DNA of 59,153 nucleotides from Chloroflexi bacterium TSY. GTDB lineage: Bacteria > Chloroflexota > Anaerolineae > Caldilineales > Caldilineaceae. The notes beneath the pieces are model-generated. The model did no database searches and was not told the origin of the DNA. It was given only the letters and a program-made list of their open reading frames with translations. The DNA is taken from positions 1 to 59,153 of the forward strand of contig JAHBNG010000094.1 of NCBI GenBank assembly GCA_019217005.1, in the 5' to 3' direction. Position 1 is the first letter of the stretch; each line of letters opens with the position of its first letter. A program made the translations under genes and the position numbers. Of the stretch, positions 8,038-16,591 are shown one piece after another.

Positions 8038-9075
8038 ATCATACAAATTAGTCACGCCTTTTTTGAAGACATTGTCAAACCAATACTACAGGAGCATTTC
8101 CCACAGGAAACAGCCCAGACTGCCTTTGGTATCTTTGGCTATGGCTCGGAAGCGCTCCAAATGGATGATGAGTATTCGCGCGACCACCATTGGGGTCTTC
8201 GTATCGATGCGTTGATGCCGGATGATTTGTTCCAGAATCGACGCCAGATAATGATGGAAACGCTCAGCCAACATCTGCCAGCTTCATTCCAAGGATATTC
8301 GCTACGCGAAGGGCATCTTGCTGGGGCCGGCCTGGCCCCAGACAGTTTGCCCGCTTACTTGCGACGCACCATCGGTCTGGAACATGCTCCTCAAAGCTAT
8401 GTCGAATGGCTCAGTATGCCCGAAGAAGACATCGTCCATGTCATCAATGGCGAAGTTTGGCATGACCCAAAGAGTGACTTTACGTCCATCCGTCAGACGC
8501 TGAATGACTACTATCCCGAACCGGTCCGTTTGCGACGGATTGCCCACTGGTGTCGCTACTTCTCTGGGATGGGTACATATGCTCTGAAACGCGCTATCCT
8601 CCGCAAGAATGATTATTATGCCAATATCACTTTTAGCCGTGCTCTACGACTTGGCGTCCAGTTGGCATTTCTCCTTGACAAACAGTATGCTCCCTATGAC
8701 AAATGGACGCTGGCCTTTCTTGAAAAGTTACCACGTCTTGCGGCGCCTCTCCTGCCCGTTATCCATGAAGCTTCTAGTTTGGCAACTTCATGGGAGCGCA
8801 AATTAGAGTTGCTCAATCAGATGGCGGACATTTTAGATCAGACAATGGTTCATGATGGCTTGATTCAATCGCATCCTCAGTTTCAAGATTCACCCACCTC
8901 TGGTTATCGACTGTTGGAACATGCTTATGCGGAGATCATCAAGGGGTTACCGCAAGAGATCAAGACGGTTGTACCGGTGTGGGACCAAATTTATCTGGAA
9001 GAGTTCCATAGCGGCTATGTGGACACGCTTGAACTGGATGAGTGGGATCACGTTTTGAACTTGATTCCCGAATAG
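7861..9075 (+). CDS. DUF4037 protein with a start supplied by a mobile repeat
   Basis: From about residue 60 the sequence is a DUF4037 protein: FFEDIVKPILQEHFP, then FGIFGYGSEALQMDDEYSRDHHWG, a nucleotidyltransferase-like GS...D.D-type site, and a helical C-terminal domain (AYALKRAILRKNDYYAN region, FSGMGTYALKR). Function of the family is unknown; the fold suggests a nucleotidyltransferase. The first 59 codons lie entirely inside a family B mobile repeat (7813-8037) and look like translated repeat (FISENRPNLTQKLD). Either the native start was lost and the gene now uses a repeat-borne start, or a non-ATG start after 8038 is used. No ribosome site is evident. Body confident, start uncertain. 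Confidence 0.7.
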   Translation: MQGFWSHLFRFRLQKTTYFISENRPNLTQKLDIDRQICIYVNCLARILSQNLKFGSTESIIQISHAFFEDIVKPILQEHFPQETAQTAFGIFGYGSEALQMDDEYSRDHHWGLRIDALMPDDLFQNRRQIMMETLSQHLPASFQGYSLREGHLAGAGLAPDSLPAYLRRTIGLEHAPQSYVEWLSMPEEDIVHVINGEVWHDPKSDFTSIRQTLNDYYPEPVRLRRIAHWCRYFSGMGTYALKRAILRKNDYYANITFSRALRLGVQLAFLLDKQYAPYDKWTLAFLEKLPRLAAPLLPVIHEASSLATSWERKLELLNQMADILDQTMVHDGLIQSHPQFQDSPTSGYRLLEHAYAEIIKGLPQEIKTVVPVWDQIYLEEFHSGYVDTLELDEWDHVLNLIPE

Positions 9076-9193
9076 GAAACTTTTCTGCCAATCACTGAAT
9101 TGGTCAGATGACAGAGTTTATTCATCTATGGAGCGGACCAAACAAGCTGTTTGGTCTACAATTGGTCAAAATAATGATTATTCCGATGAAGAT

Positions 9194-10177
9194 ATGATGA
9201 ACGGCAAAGAACGCATTCTGGCAACCCTAACCCGCCAACCAGTCGACCGCACACCACTCGATTGTATGCTCTATCAAAAACAGTTTGTGGAGATGCTCCA
9301 GTATGAGTATGGTTCGCGCGAGCAGTTTTTGGATGAGTTTAATATCGATATCTTTGCAGGCTTTACGCCCTATCCAAATCAATTTGGTCGAACATTCGAT
9401 GTCACAGAGTTGGCAGACATCAAACTTGACGACCCTCAGGATCCGAAGTGGATCACTCACAGCGAGTGGAATGAGGATTTTGCGGGCGTCAATATTGTGG
9501 AAGCAGTGGCGTGGCACGGCGAGCAACGCATGATTCGGGCTCATTTGTGGGGGATTGTTGAGGGAACCAGTACGTTTTTAGGAATTGAGAATTGCTGGCT
9601 CAATTTGAGTGCCGAGCCCGATCTCATGATGGGCTGGTTTGACCGTTATGCCGATTGGCTGTGTGGTTTGGTTGACAACTGTGTGGATGCTGGGGTTGAT
9701 TTTATTACCTTCTCTGATGATTGGGGGAGCAACGAAACCATGCTCTTTTCGCCCCGCATGTGGCGACGCCTGATTCGCCCCTACGCAGAGCGTGTCGTTC
9801 AACACGCCAACAGTAGAAATATTCCTGTACAGTTGCATAGCGACGGCTATATTATGCAAATTATGGATGATGTGGTCGAGATGGGTTTTACACTCATTCA
9901 TCCAGTCCAAGAGAGCGCGGGGATGGATCCACAGACGATCAAAAGTCAGTATGGGGATCGACTCATCATTTATGGCTCTCTTGACGTCGTAGATGGCCTG
10001 TATGCCTTCGATGGCGAAGAACTAGACGAATACATCACCAAGCGCTTTGAGATCTATGCGCCCGGCGGGGGATTTATTTTTTGCACGGGGCATTTCGTCC
10101 AACCAGATGTCTCTCCGCAACGGTTGATTCGGGCTTATCGAGTGGCGAATGAGCTTGCGAAAAAATATCCACCATGA
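9194..10177 (+). CDS. Uroporphyrinogen decarboxylase-like protein (methyltransferase type)
   Basis: The protein of about 328 residues matches the URO-D superfamily as found in corrinoid methyltransferase systems. Visible features are GKERILATLTRQPVDRTPLD at the start, DFITFSDDWGSNETMLFSP, then PVQLHSDGYIMQIMDDVVEMG and the C-terminal TGHFVQPDVSPQ. True HemE motifs are not seen, so haem synthesis is unlikely. The frame is open from 9128, but the family start fits the ATG pair at 9194/9197 (MMNGKERI). It faces a MetE-like gene tail to tail, with 26 bp between stops, suggesting related methyl-transfer or C1 work. Substrate not identified. Confidence 0.8.
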   Translation: MMNGKERILATLTRQPVDRTPLDCMLYQKQFVEMLQYEYGSREQFLDEFNIDIFAGFTPYPNQFGRTFDVTELADIKLDDPQDPKWITHSEWNEDFAGVNIVEAVAWHGEQRMIRAHLWGIVEGTSTFLGIENCWLNLSAEPDLMMGWFDRYADWLCGLVDNCVDAGVDFITFSDDWGSNETMLFSPRMWRRLIRPYAERVVQHANSRNIPVQLHSDGYIMQIMDDVVEMGFTLIHPVQESAGMDPQTIKSQYGDRLIIYGSLDVVDGLYAFDGEELDEYITKRFEIYAPGGGFIFCTGHFVQPDVSPQRLIRAYRVANELAKKYPP

Positions 10178-10203
10178 CCTTTAAATTAACATAACCAAAT
10201 AGA

Positions 10204-11397
10204 TTACGACCAAAGTTGCTTTGAGGCAATACGCGCTCCCTCTGCCATTGCCGCCAATTTACCCCAGCAGATCTCTGGATGAATCGCCCCAAAGCCAGCA
10301 AAGGTGCCAAAACCACAATCCGTACCGGCCAATACCCGCTCGCGTCCAACAATATCTGTGAAGTGCAGAATCCGTTCGGCCACCAATTCAGGGTGTTCTA
10401 TATAGTTCGTCGTCGTGTCGAGAACACCGGGAATCAAAACTTTGTCGTCTGGAATATCGGCATCTGCCCAGATCTTCCACTCATGGGCATGCTGGGGGTT
10501 TGATGCTTCAAAGAGCAGCGCTTGAGGTTTGGCCTTTAGCACGGCGGGCAAGATGAGATCGAGCGCAACGTCGTGGGTATGCGGCCCTTCGTAGTTCCCC
10601 CAACAGAGGTGCATCCGAACTCGGTCGGCAGGAACATTGCGCAAAGCGTGATTGAGTGCTTCCACCTGCAGGTGAGCGTTACGCAAAAATTCATCATCAT
10701 CATCATCACGAAAACGAATATGACGCCCCATGGCTAGATCGGGCGAATCGATCTGGAGCAATAGACCAGCATCGACAATCGCCTCGTATTCAATACGCAT
10801 TGCCTCAGCAAGCGCTTCAATATACTCTTCTTGGGTGGCGTAATAAGTGTTGGGCTGAAAGACGGCAGTTACGCCGGGAGATGCAGCATTCATAAAAGCT
10901 TCGATTTCTTGCACATCACCCAGATCGCTTCCTTCTGAGCGACGCGACACAAATGTAACAGCCCCAATAGCATCTTTTAAGCGAGTAATGTCTTTGTCCA
11001 ACGGTTCGCTATTGACAAATTCAATGGGTGCATCGCAGATGGGTCGATGATACTTCGGTGTACCGCCTGATTCAGCCAGTTTACGCTTGTATTCGGGAAA
11101 GTCATCCAGATCCTTCGGTGTCGCGCGAGGCATCTCGCCAAGCACAAAGCCTGAAAGCCGATGACGGATATAGGTCGCATACGAGATCTTACTCATTTCG
11201 CCATCGCTCACAACGTCGACGCCAGCGTCCCGTTGTTTTTGAACGATCTCTTTGACAGCCTCAGCCATCACTGCATCATAAGCGGCTCGATCATATTTCT
11301 TACCTTGATCTTCTGCAAAGAGCATATCAACAACAGGTTGAGGACGTGGCATGGAGCCAACGTGCGTGGTTAAAATTCGTTCGTGACTCAGTTGCAT
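10204..11397 (-). CDS. MetE C-terminal-like zinc methyltransferase
   Basis: The 397-residue protein begins ILTTHVGSMPRPQPVVDML, the typical opening of single-domain relatives of cobalamin-independent methionine synthase. The likely zinc ligands are visible: His and Cys in MHLCWGNYEGPH, the glutamate region after LLFEASNPQH, and the second Cys in LAGTDCGFGTF. It is half the length of full MetE (about 750 residues) and lacks the N-terminal domain. The class includes archaeal-type methionine synthases and coenzyme-M-type epoxide transferases, so the methyl or alkyl donor cannot be fixed. It is convergent with the URO-D-like gene. Confidence 0.85.
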   Translation of the reverse strand: MQLSHERILTTHVGSMPRPQPVVDMLFAEDQGKKYDRAAYDAVMAEAVKEIVQKQRDAGVDVVSDGEMSKISYATYIRHRLSGFVLGEMPRATPKDLDDFPEYKRKLAESGGTPKYHRPICDAPIEFVNSEPLDKDITRLKDAIGAVTFVSRRSEGSDLGDVQEIEAFMNAASPGVTAVFQPNTYYATQEEYIEALAEAMRIEYEAIVDAGLLLQIDSPDLAMGRHIRFRDDDDDEFLRNAHLQVEALNHALRNVPADRVRMHLCWGNYEGPHTHDVALDLILPAVLKAKPQALLFEASNPQHAHEWKIWADADIPDDKVLIPGVLDTTTNYIEHPELVAERILHFTDIVGRERVLAGTDCGFGTFAGFGAIHPEICWGKLAAMAEGARIASKQLWS

Positions 11398-11428
11398 AAA
11401 TAGACTCGTTTTTTAGTGGAAAGAGGGT

Positions 11429-11635
11429 TTACTCTCGTGTTCGCGCAAATGCAACAATACTGGATCCTTCCTCTTTTGTCAATTGCACTTCTCTGCCGTC
11501 TGATACCCCGTGCTTGAAATCGTGCCCACTGATCGTAGGTCCCATCTCTGGCAGGACAAGCGCCGAGAGCACGACTTCTTCCAAAATGCTATTGGTAACC
11601 CGTTTCTCATCATCTAATAGCAGCCGAATATGGCC
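11429..11635 (-). pseudogene. C-terminal relic of an unrecognised gene
   Basis: A 68-codon open stretch on the minus strand (GHIRLLLDDEKRVTN ... SSIVAFARTRE, then TAA) has protein-like composition and codon use but no start codon or ribosome site; a TAA lies immediately upstream at 11636-11638. It looks like the tail of a gene whose front is gone. I do not recognise the family. Confidence 0.35.
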
Positions 11636-11777
11636 TTAAAAATTATTCAAAAAGTAAGAACGAAGGGGGTCATATCATCCGAAGAGATAAAGTCATAAAA
11701 GATACGATCCACTGTGACAACCCCTCTCTTTGTGGTATTCTTTAGAGACATAAGCGAATTCAAAAAGGAGATGAACG

Positions 11778-12569
11778 ATGTCAAAGTCACAGGTTCAGGA
11801 GTTTTTCGGCGTTAATGCGGACAAATATGCGACGAGTAAAGTCCATGCAAAGGGAGCCAGTCTAGAGCGGGTTGTGGAATTAGTACGACCGAAACCAGAG
11901 TGGCGGGCACTGGATGTGGCGACGGCGGCGGGTCACACAGCCTTTGTTTTTGCCCCTCATGTTACACATGTAATAGCAACAGATATCACCCCAGAAATGC
12001 TGTCGGTTGCACAGAAAGTTGGTGAGGAAAAGGGGATCGACAATGTTTCATTTCAAGAAGCAGATGCAGAGAACCTACCGTTTGATGATGCTTCGTTCGA
12101 TCTTGTAACCTGCCGTATTGCACCCCACCATTTTTCGAACATCGGTCGATTTTTGCGCGAGTCGGCGCGCGTTCTGCGTACCGGTGGTCTGTTGGCCCTG
12201 ATCGACAATGTTTCGCCCGATCACCATACCACCAATGCCGATGCAGAAAGTTTGCGACAAGCGGCTGACTATTACAATCAGTTCGAGAAGTTGCGCGATC
12301 AGAGCCACGGTCGCTGTTTGAGTCTAGATGAATGGCTGTTTGAACTGAACCAAGCCGGATTCCAGATTGTGCACCATGAACTGGCCTCAAAGGAGATGGA
12401 GTTTCAATCGTGGGTTGACCGATTTCAGATTACCAAGGAATTGACGGAACGGCTACGCGAAATGTTGATGGTTGCTCCGGATGTTGTAACAGAATTCTTA
12501 CGCCCGCAGATTGATGGAGAGGAGATCAAATTTTACTTGACCGAAGCGATTATTGTAGCAAGAAAATAA
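11778..12569 (+). CDS. UbiE/COQ5-like SAM-dependent methyltransferase
   Basis: The 263-residue protein carries SAM motif I (ALDVATAAGHTAFVFAP), the acidic motif (VIATDITPEMLSVAQ), motif post-I (FQEADAENLPFDDASFDLVTC) and motif III (LRTGGLLALIDNVSP). These match Methyltransf_11 proteins, many of which act on small molecules or quinone precursors; the substrate here is unknown. AAAAAGGAG precedes the ATG by about 8 nt. TGTGAC and TATTCT, 17 bp apart at about 11715-11743, could be its promoter. A strong terminator follows 28 bp after the stop, so it is a single-gene unit. Confidence 0.85.
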   Translation: MSKSQVQEFFGVNADKYATSKVHAKGASLERVVELVRPKPEWRALDVATAAGHTAFVFAPHVTHVIATDITPEMLSVAQKVGEEKGIDNVSFQEADAENLPFDDASFDLVTCRIAPHHFSNIGRFLRESARVLRTGGLLALIDNVSPDHHTTNADAESLRQAADYYNQFEKLRDQSHGRCLSLDEWLFELNQAGFQIVHHELASKEMEFQSWVDRFQITKELTERLREMLMVAPDVVTEFLRPQIDGEEIKFYLTEAIIVARK

Positions 12570-12596
12570 CAGATAGCTCAAACAGCACTACAAAAC

Positions 12597-12626
12597 AAAA
12601 AGGCTGACCGCATGGTCAGCCTTTTT
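12597..12626 (+). terminator. Bidirectional intrinsic terminator
   Basis: AAAAAGGCTGACC-GCAT-GGTCAGCCTTTTT is a perfect 8-bp GC-rich stem flanked by an A-run and a T-run, placed just after the methyltransferase. Confidence 0.9.
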
Positions 12627-12705
12627 GCACCCAATCACCTAAAAGGGGAAAACCATAAATGAGGAGAAAATACGAGTTCACACGTCATTGTGTGCGCTCG
12701 TGTAC

Positions 12706-12818
12706 TCAGGTTGTCTGTGTGCTCAACCTGAGCAGTTGTTCACAGTGTAGCAGGCAATCGTCGATAAAACGTCGATAGTGTTCTTCGTTCTTAGCCCTCG
12801 CCTCAACCTCAGCCTCCC
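12706..12818 (-). other. Possible frameshifted tail of the TM2-domain gene
   Basis: Directly after the TM2 gene stop, another frame reads GEAEVEARAKNEEHYRRF and runs on to a stop at 12706-12708. It looks coding and could be a C-terminal extension lost by a frameshift, or a small relic. A perfect 9-bp hairpin (CTCAGGTTG ... CAACCTGAG) lies at about 12706-12733. Confidence 0.25.
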
Positions 12819-13742
12819 CTATAACAGCATACGTCCCTCGCTGTCTCGAAAATTGCCAGTCAAAATGAGCACGAGATCGATAAGAGTCCAAATCATCAAT
12901 CCACCCATGGTGAGAAGTTGGATGATACCGATTACGACGTGCCCCGTATAGAGTCGATGTAGACCGGCCAGACCAAACAGCCCAAAGACACAGAGAAGAA
13001 GGGTGATTGCCTTACTTGATGGATTGACACGGGATAATCGTGGATTCCCTATATTCGATATGGTGTTTGAGTAGATGCTGGAACGATTAGCTGTTTTTCC
13101 CGTAGATAACGAGTCTCGCACTTGTTTCTGAAAGTAGACGTAGACGGCCACAGCTATACCGATTGCAATGATACCGCTAAACCGTTCTGCGCTTGGAATG
13201 ATGTTGATGATCAGACTGGCCAACACAAACGCGGCCACAGTCCATCCACAGCCGACTGACCAAATCGGCGTGGTCGTTGACGTATCGTCTAGCACGGTTC
13301 CGAAAATACCACCGTCGCGCTGAAGTTCTGGATCCAACGTCGCTTGCAGAGATATAATTTGTTGATTTAGCACAGTTTCTTGTTGGTATAATTCTGCAAG
13401 CTGACGATGGGTCGTTCTACTTTGAGCACTTCGTTCCAACAGTCGTATCTCGGACTGCACATGCGACAGACGAATTTGTGCAGCCATGATCTCCTGGTTG
13501 ATGCATAGGTGTCGCAGCTCTTCTTGCGTTGTCTCGGTTCCTTCTTGAATCCTCGCTTGCGTATTTGCACTGACCTCTTCGAGCGATTGCTGCACTTGTG
13601 CGACTAATTTTACGGCCGCCAAATCACCCTGACGCTGGATCTCCAGTTGGCTGTCGCAGTAAAGACAGGAAACTTGTTTGGTATTCCCGTCGTCGGATAT
13701 CGGTGCGCTACATGTAGGACACTTCAACTGCTGAATTTTCAT
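12819..13742 (-). CDS. Zinc-ribbon and TM2-domain membrane protein
   Basis: The protein of about 307 residues starts with a zinc ribbon (CPTCSAPISDDGNTKQVSCLYC) at residues 7-29. A long charged helical region, probably coiled coil, follows (QVQQSLEEVSANTQARI, RLLERSAQSRTTHRQL). Two hydrophobic segments come next (WTVAAFVLASLIINII, FSGIIAIGIAVAVYVYF), and then a C-terminal TM2 domain with paired helices (ITLLLCVFGLFGLAGLHRLY, VVIGIIQLLTMGGLMIWTL). The TM2 domain is a membrane module of unknown role. I use the ATG at 13742; the frame extends 8 codons upstream into a repeat. A related frame after its stop may be a lost C-terminal extension. Confidence 0.75.
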   Translation of the reverse strand: MKIQQLKCPTCSAPISDDGNTKQVSCLYCDSQLEIQRQGDLAAVKLVAQVQQSLEEVSANTQARIQEGTETTQEELRHLCINQEIMAAQIRLSHVQSEIRLLERSAQSRTTHRQLAELYQQETVLNQQIISLQATLDPELQRDGGIFGTVLDDTSTTTPIWSVGCGWTVAAFVLASLIINIIPSAERFSGIIAIGIAVAVYVYFQKQVRDSLSTGKTANRSSIYSNTISNIGNPRLSRVNPSSKAITLLLCVFGLFGLAGLHRLYTGHVVIGIIQLLTMGGLMIWTLIDLVLILTGNFRDSEGRMLL

Positions 13743-13766
13743 TCGAATCTCTCGTTCCTGATTCAA

Positions 13767-13817
13767 GTGGCTATTGGCTGTCGGCTGTCAGCTAATAGCT
13801 GATGGCTCATCGCTAAC
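13767..13817. repeat. Short palindromic repeat (AGCTATTAGCTG type), copy 1
   Basis: Contains the nested palindromes TCAGCTAATAGCTGA and GGCTATTGGCTGTCGGCTG. A similar cluster lies at 28575-28624. Such repeats, based on variations of AGCTATTAGCT, sit between genes. Confidence 0.55.
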
Positions 13818-13961
13818 GGTGCATACAATCTCGTAAATCACCTTTTGCCAATAAATATACGTCTACCATATCATCATGTCGCGTGAAAATCAATCGTTTG
13901 TGATACAATACCTGCCAGGCTCGCAATCAATTCACAAACCCAACCCATTAAGGAATGCCTC

Positions 13962-15551
13962 ATGTATGCTGACCTCGTCATGACAAACGGGAATATTCGG
14001 ACAATGGATCGCAAGATTCCACAGGTCGATGCACTTGCAATTTCTGGCAGTAGAATCCTTGCAATGGGTGGCAACGCGGAGATAAGCACTTTGTTAAAGG
14101 CTGGCGGACGCACAATCGATCTGAATGGACGTCTGGTACTTCCAGGTTTTATTGATGCACACATACACTTTATGTCATATGGTCTTAGTTTACAAGAGAT
14201 CGATTTGGCAGGCGTGCCGTCCTTGGCTCTTGCACTCGAGCGAGTAGCAGCCCGTGCAGCGAAGACACCTCCCGATCAATGGTTGATTGGCCGTGGTTGG
14301 GATCAGGTGCAATGGGGAACTACTTTTCCAACCCGTCATGATCTTGATTGCGTGGCGCCCGAACGCCCCATCTTTTTGCGTCGCAAGTGTGGACATGTAG
14401 GATGGGCCAACTCACGGGCCATGAAATTAGGCAATATTTCGAAAACCACTCCCGATCCAGCAGGTGGTGAAATCGACCGCGATCCCGCCACGGGTGAGCC
14501 AACGGGTATCTTCAAAGAACGAGCCATGCAACTCATCGCAGACTTGCAACCAGCCGCAACTGAGGACCAAGCGCTTGACGCCGTCCGACGGGCCATTTCG
14601 CATGTTCACAAGATGGGTATTGTAGGCGTTCACAACATGGAGGACGCCCAAGCGCTGCGAGCCTTTCAGCGATTACGCAAACGAGGTGAACTCTCATTGC
14701 GTCTTCTACAACAAATCCCCGAGGTTGACCTGGATGCAGCGATTCAAGTTGGCATCCATTCTGGCTTTGGCGATGATTGGATTCGGATCGGAGCCGTCAA
14801 AATTTTCTCGGATGGTGCTCTCGGTGCACGCACAGCATTGATGGTTGACCCTTACGAGAATGAACCCGACAACATCGGTATTGCTGTTGCTACAGCGGAC
14901 CATCTTAAGCGACAAGTAGATAAAGCCGCACGTGCGGGGCTTGCCGTTCACATTCACGCCATCGGAGATCTGGCGAACCGTAATGTTTTGGATGCCATCG
15001 AATTCACTCGCAAAGCCAAAGTAGGTCTTCATTTACGTCACCGGATCGAACATGCCCAAGTCCTTCACCCTGATGATGTGGACCGATTTGCGGCATTGGG
15101 CGTCATTCCGTCTATGCAGCCAATTCATTGTACACAAGACATTGATGCTGCCAATGCCAATTGGGGAGAGCGTAGTCGTTTGGCGTATGCGTGGAGTAGT
15201 CTGCTCAGTACGGGTGCGCATCTGGCCTTTGGTTCGGACGCGCCAGTCGAAACGCCTGACGTATTGCAAGGAATTTATGCTGCCGTGGTCAGACGTCGTG
15301 CCAACGGGTACCCTGGACCGGACGGATGGTATCCGGAAGAATCGATTAGCGTAGAGGAAGCGGTTCATGCATATACTGTAGGGGCAGCATTTGCAGCAGG
15401 TGAAGAAATGGTTAAGGGATCGATTACACCAGGCAAATTAGCAGATCTAGTTGTCTTATCTAAAGATATCTTCACGTCAGAACCAGAGGCAATTCTGGAG
15501 ACCAAGATAGATGCAACGATTGTCGATGGCAGAGTAGTCTTTGAACGATAA
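13962..15551 (+). CDS. Amidohydrolase family 3 protein (YtcJ-like)
   Basis: The 529-residue metal-dependent hydrolase has the family 3 layout. The N-terminal beta domain is MYADLVMTNGNIRTMDR. The metal-binding HxH lies in PGFIDAHIHFMSYG, the later His motifs in LAVHIHAIGDLANRN and HLRHRIEHAQVLHP, and the catalytic Asp in LAFGSDAPVETP. The C-terminal return to the beta domain is ITPGKLADLVVLSKD. Known relatives include N-substituted formamide deformylase and AepA-like proteins; substrates are mostly unknown. The protein has no signal peptide. The peroxiredoxin-like gene starts 33 bp after its stop, so the two are probably cotranscribed. Confidence 0.9.
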   Translation: MYADLVMTNGNIRTMDRKIPQVDALAISGSRILAMGGNAEISTLLKAGGRTIDLNGRLVLPGFIDAHIHFMSYGLSLQEIDLAGVPSLALALERVAARAAKTPPDQWLIGRGWDQVQWGTTFPTRHDLDCVAPERPIFLRRKCGHVGWANSRAMKLGNISKTTPDPAGGEIDRDPATGEPTGIFKERAMQLIADLQPAATEDQALDAVRRAISHVHKMGIVGVHNMEDAQALRAFQRLRKRGELSLRLLQQIPEVDLDAAIQVGIHSGFGDDWIRIGAVKIFSDGALGARTALMVDPYENEPDNIGIAVATADHLKRQVDKAARAGLAVHIHAIGDLANRNVLDAIEFTRKAKVGLHLRHRIEHAQVLHPDDVDRFAALGVIPSMQPIHCTQDIDAANANWGERSRLAYAWSSLLSTGAHLAFGSDAPVETPDVLQGIYAAVVRRRANGYPGPDGWYPEESISVEEAVHAYTVGAAFAAGEEMVKGSITPGKLADLVVLSKDIFTSEPEAILETKIDATIVDGRVVFER

Positions 15552-15584
15552 CATTCATGTAGCAACGGAATCATCGAGGAAACA

Positions 15585-16073
15585 ATGGCTCAAACAAACT
15601 CACCTAAACTTGATGTTGGCGATCAGTTCCCCACAATGACCCTCAACCTGGCAGATGGTCGTCGTTTGACTTTACCAGATGATCTTACGGCTGAATATAC
15701 AATTTTTCTTGGTTATCGAGGCAAGTGGTGAAGCCACTGTCGACGCCAGTTGGCGGATTTCCAAGAAAATCTAGCTGAGTTGGAACAGCGTAATGCAACT
15801 GTTTTGGCAGCTTCTGTCGATTCTCAAGAAGATGCGCAGGAATTGATAGATACTCTTCAATTGACCTACCCAGTTGCCTATGGATTGGATCACATGACAT
15901 TTGCTGAACAGACTGGGGCCTTTTATGAGACGCGACGCAGTATTATCCACGCAACTGGTTTCCTGATTGGCTCAAACGGCCAGCTAGTTGGTTCCGTCTA
16001 TAGCGCGAGCAATATTGGTCGTTATCGAGCAATAGATTGTATACGCGTCATCGATTTTTTCAATAAACAATAG
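15585..16073 (+). CDS. Peroxiredoxin-like protein, candidate selenoprotein (UGA at codon 49)
   Basis: Read through one in-frame TGA (15729-15731), the gene encodes 162 residues of an AhpC/TSA-type thioredoxin-fold protein: GDQFPTMTLNLADGRRL, then FLGYRGKW-U-SHCRRQLADF, then AASVDSQEDAQELI and a C-terminal TGFLIGSNGQLVG. In homologues the family pattern is YRG-W-C-x-x-C-RRQL, so the UGA replaces exactly the peroxidatic cysteine and makes a U-x-x-C motif. Both halves are intact and in frame; codon use does not change. The ATG at 15585 has GAGGA 5 nt upstream. A hairpin with an AGTT loop follows the UGA, as expected for a bacterial SECIS. No sel genes are in the window. If selenocysteine is not inserted, the alternative is a nonsense-mutated pseudogene. 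Confidence 0.75.
15729..15755 (+). promoter_or_regulatory. UGA codon and candidate bacterial SECIS hairpin
   Basis: After the UGA (15729-15731), 12 nt lead to CGCC-AGTT-GGCG (15744-15755). The stem is extended by a TC/GA pair across a 2-nt bulge. The apical loop begins 16 nt after the UGA and carries a GU, both within the range known for SelB-binding hairpins. Confidence 0.55.
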
Positions 16074-16106
16074 GTATATTTCTTCAGAGAGGAGGAAATC
16101 ATTGAA

Positions 16107-16514
16107 ATGATTGATACAAACAATATCGCCGAAGCAAATAACATCATTGGTGGACAATTAGAGAGTTGCTGTACTGATCCAATGACCGGATTTTATCGAG
16201 ACGGGTTTTGTCGTACTGGAGCCAATGATTATGGCATGCATGTAGTTTGTGTGCAGGTCACTGAGGAGTTTTTGAGCTTTTCGAAGTCGCAGGGGAATGA
16301 TCTGATCACGCCTGTGCCTGAGTATAGATTTCCAGGGCTTAAACCCGGGGATTGCTGGTGTCTTTGCGCATCCCGATGGCAGGAAGCATTTGAGGCGGGA
16401 GTTGCGCCACCAGTCAAGCTCTCTGCAACCCATATTTCAGCCTTGGAGTTTGTTTCGCTGGACGATCTAAAGAAGCATGCGTTAGATTTAGATGAATCTG
16501 AAATCTTTGAGTAA
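16107..16514 (+). CDS. DUF2237 family protein
   Basis: The 135-residue protein contains the family hallmarks CCTDPMTGFYRDGFC, the TGANDYGMHVVC stretch, EFLSFSKSQGNDLITP, the PEYRFPGLKPGDCWCLCASRW region and a C-terminal LSATH motif. The function of the family is unknown; the conserved cysteines and histidine suggest metal or thiol chemistry. The start has GAGGAGG about 11 nt upstream. It follows the candidate selenoprotein by 33 bp and is probably in the same transcript. Confidence 0.85.
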   Translation: MIDTNNIAEANNIIGGQLESCCTDPMTGFYRDGFCRTGANDYGMHVVCVQVTEEFLSFSKSQGNDLITPVPEYRFPGLKPGDCWCLCASRWQEAFEAGVAPPVKLSATHISALEFVSLDDLKKHALDLDESEIFE

Positions 16515-16518
16515 AAAG

Positions 16519-16591
16519 TACCCCCTCCAGGGATCGAACCTGGGACTCACGGTTTAGGAAACCGTAGCTCTGTCCACTGAGCTAAGGGGGC
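16519..16591 (-). tRNA. tRNA-Arg (anticodon CCU)
   Basis: On the minus strand the cloverleaf is clear: D arm GCTC ... GAGC, anticodon stem-loop ACGGT-TTCCTAA-ACCGT with CCT, T arm CCAGG-TTCGATC-CCTGG, and a seven-pair acceptor with a G-U first pair. The 3' CCA is not encoded. It converges on the DUF2237 gene. Confidence 0.95.

Noticed and set aside
8302..8547. Minus-strand frame inside the DUF4037 gene
   Set aside because: It is the antisense shadow of a well-conserved coding region and has no family resemblance.
15750..16073. Separate small gene starting at TTG 15750
   Set aside because: The frame is continuous with the upstream half through the UGA, has no ribosome site of its own at 15750, and would lack the N-terminal strands of the thioredoxin fold.
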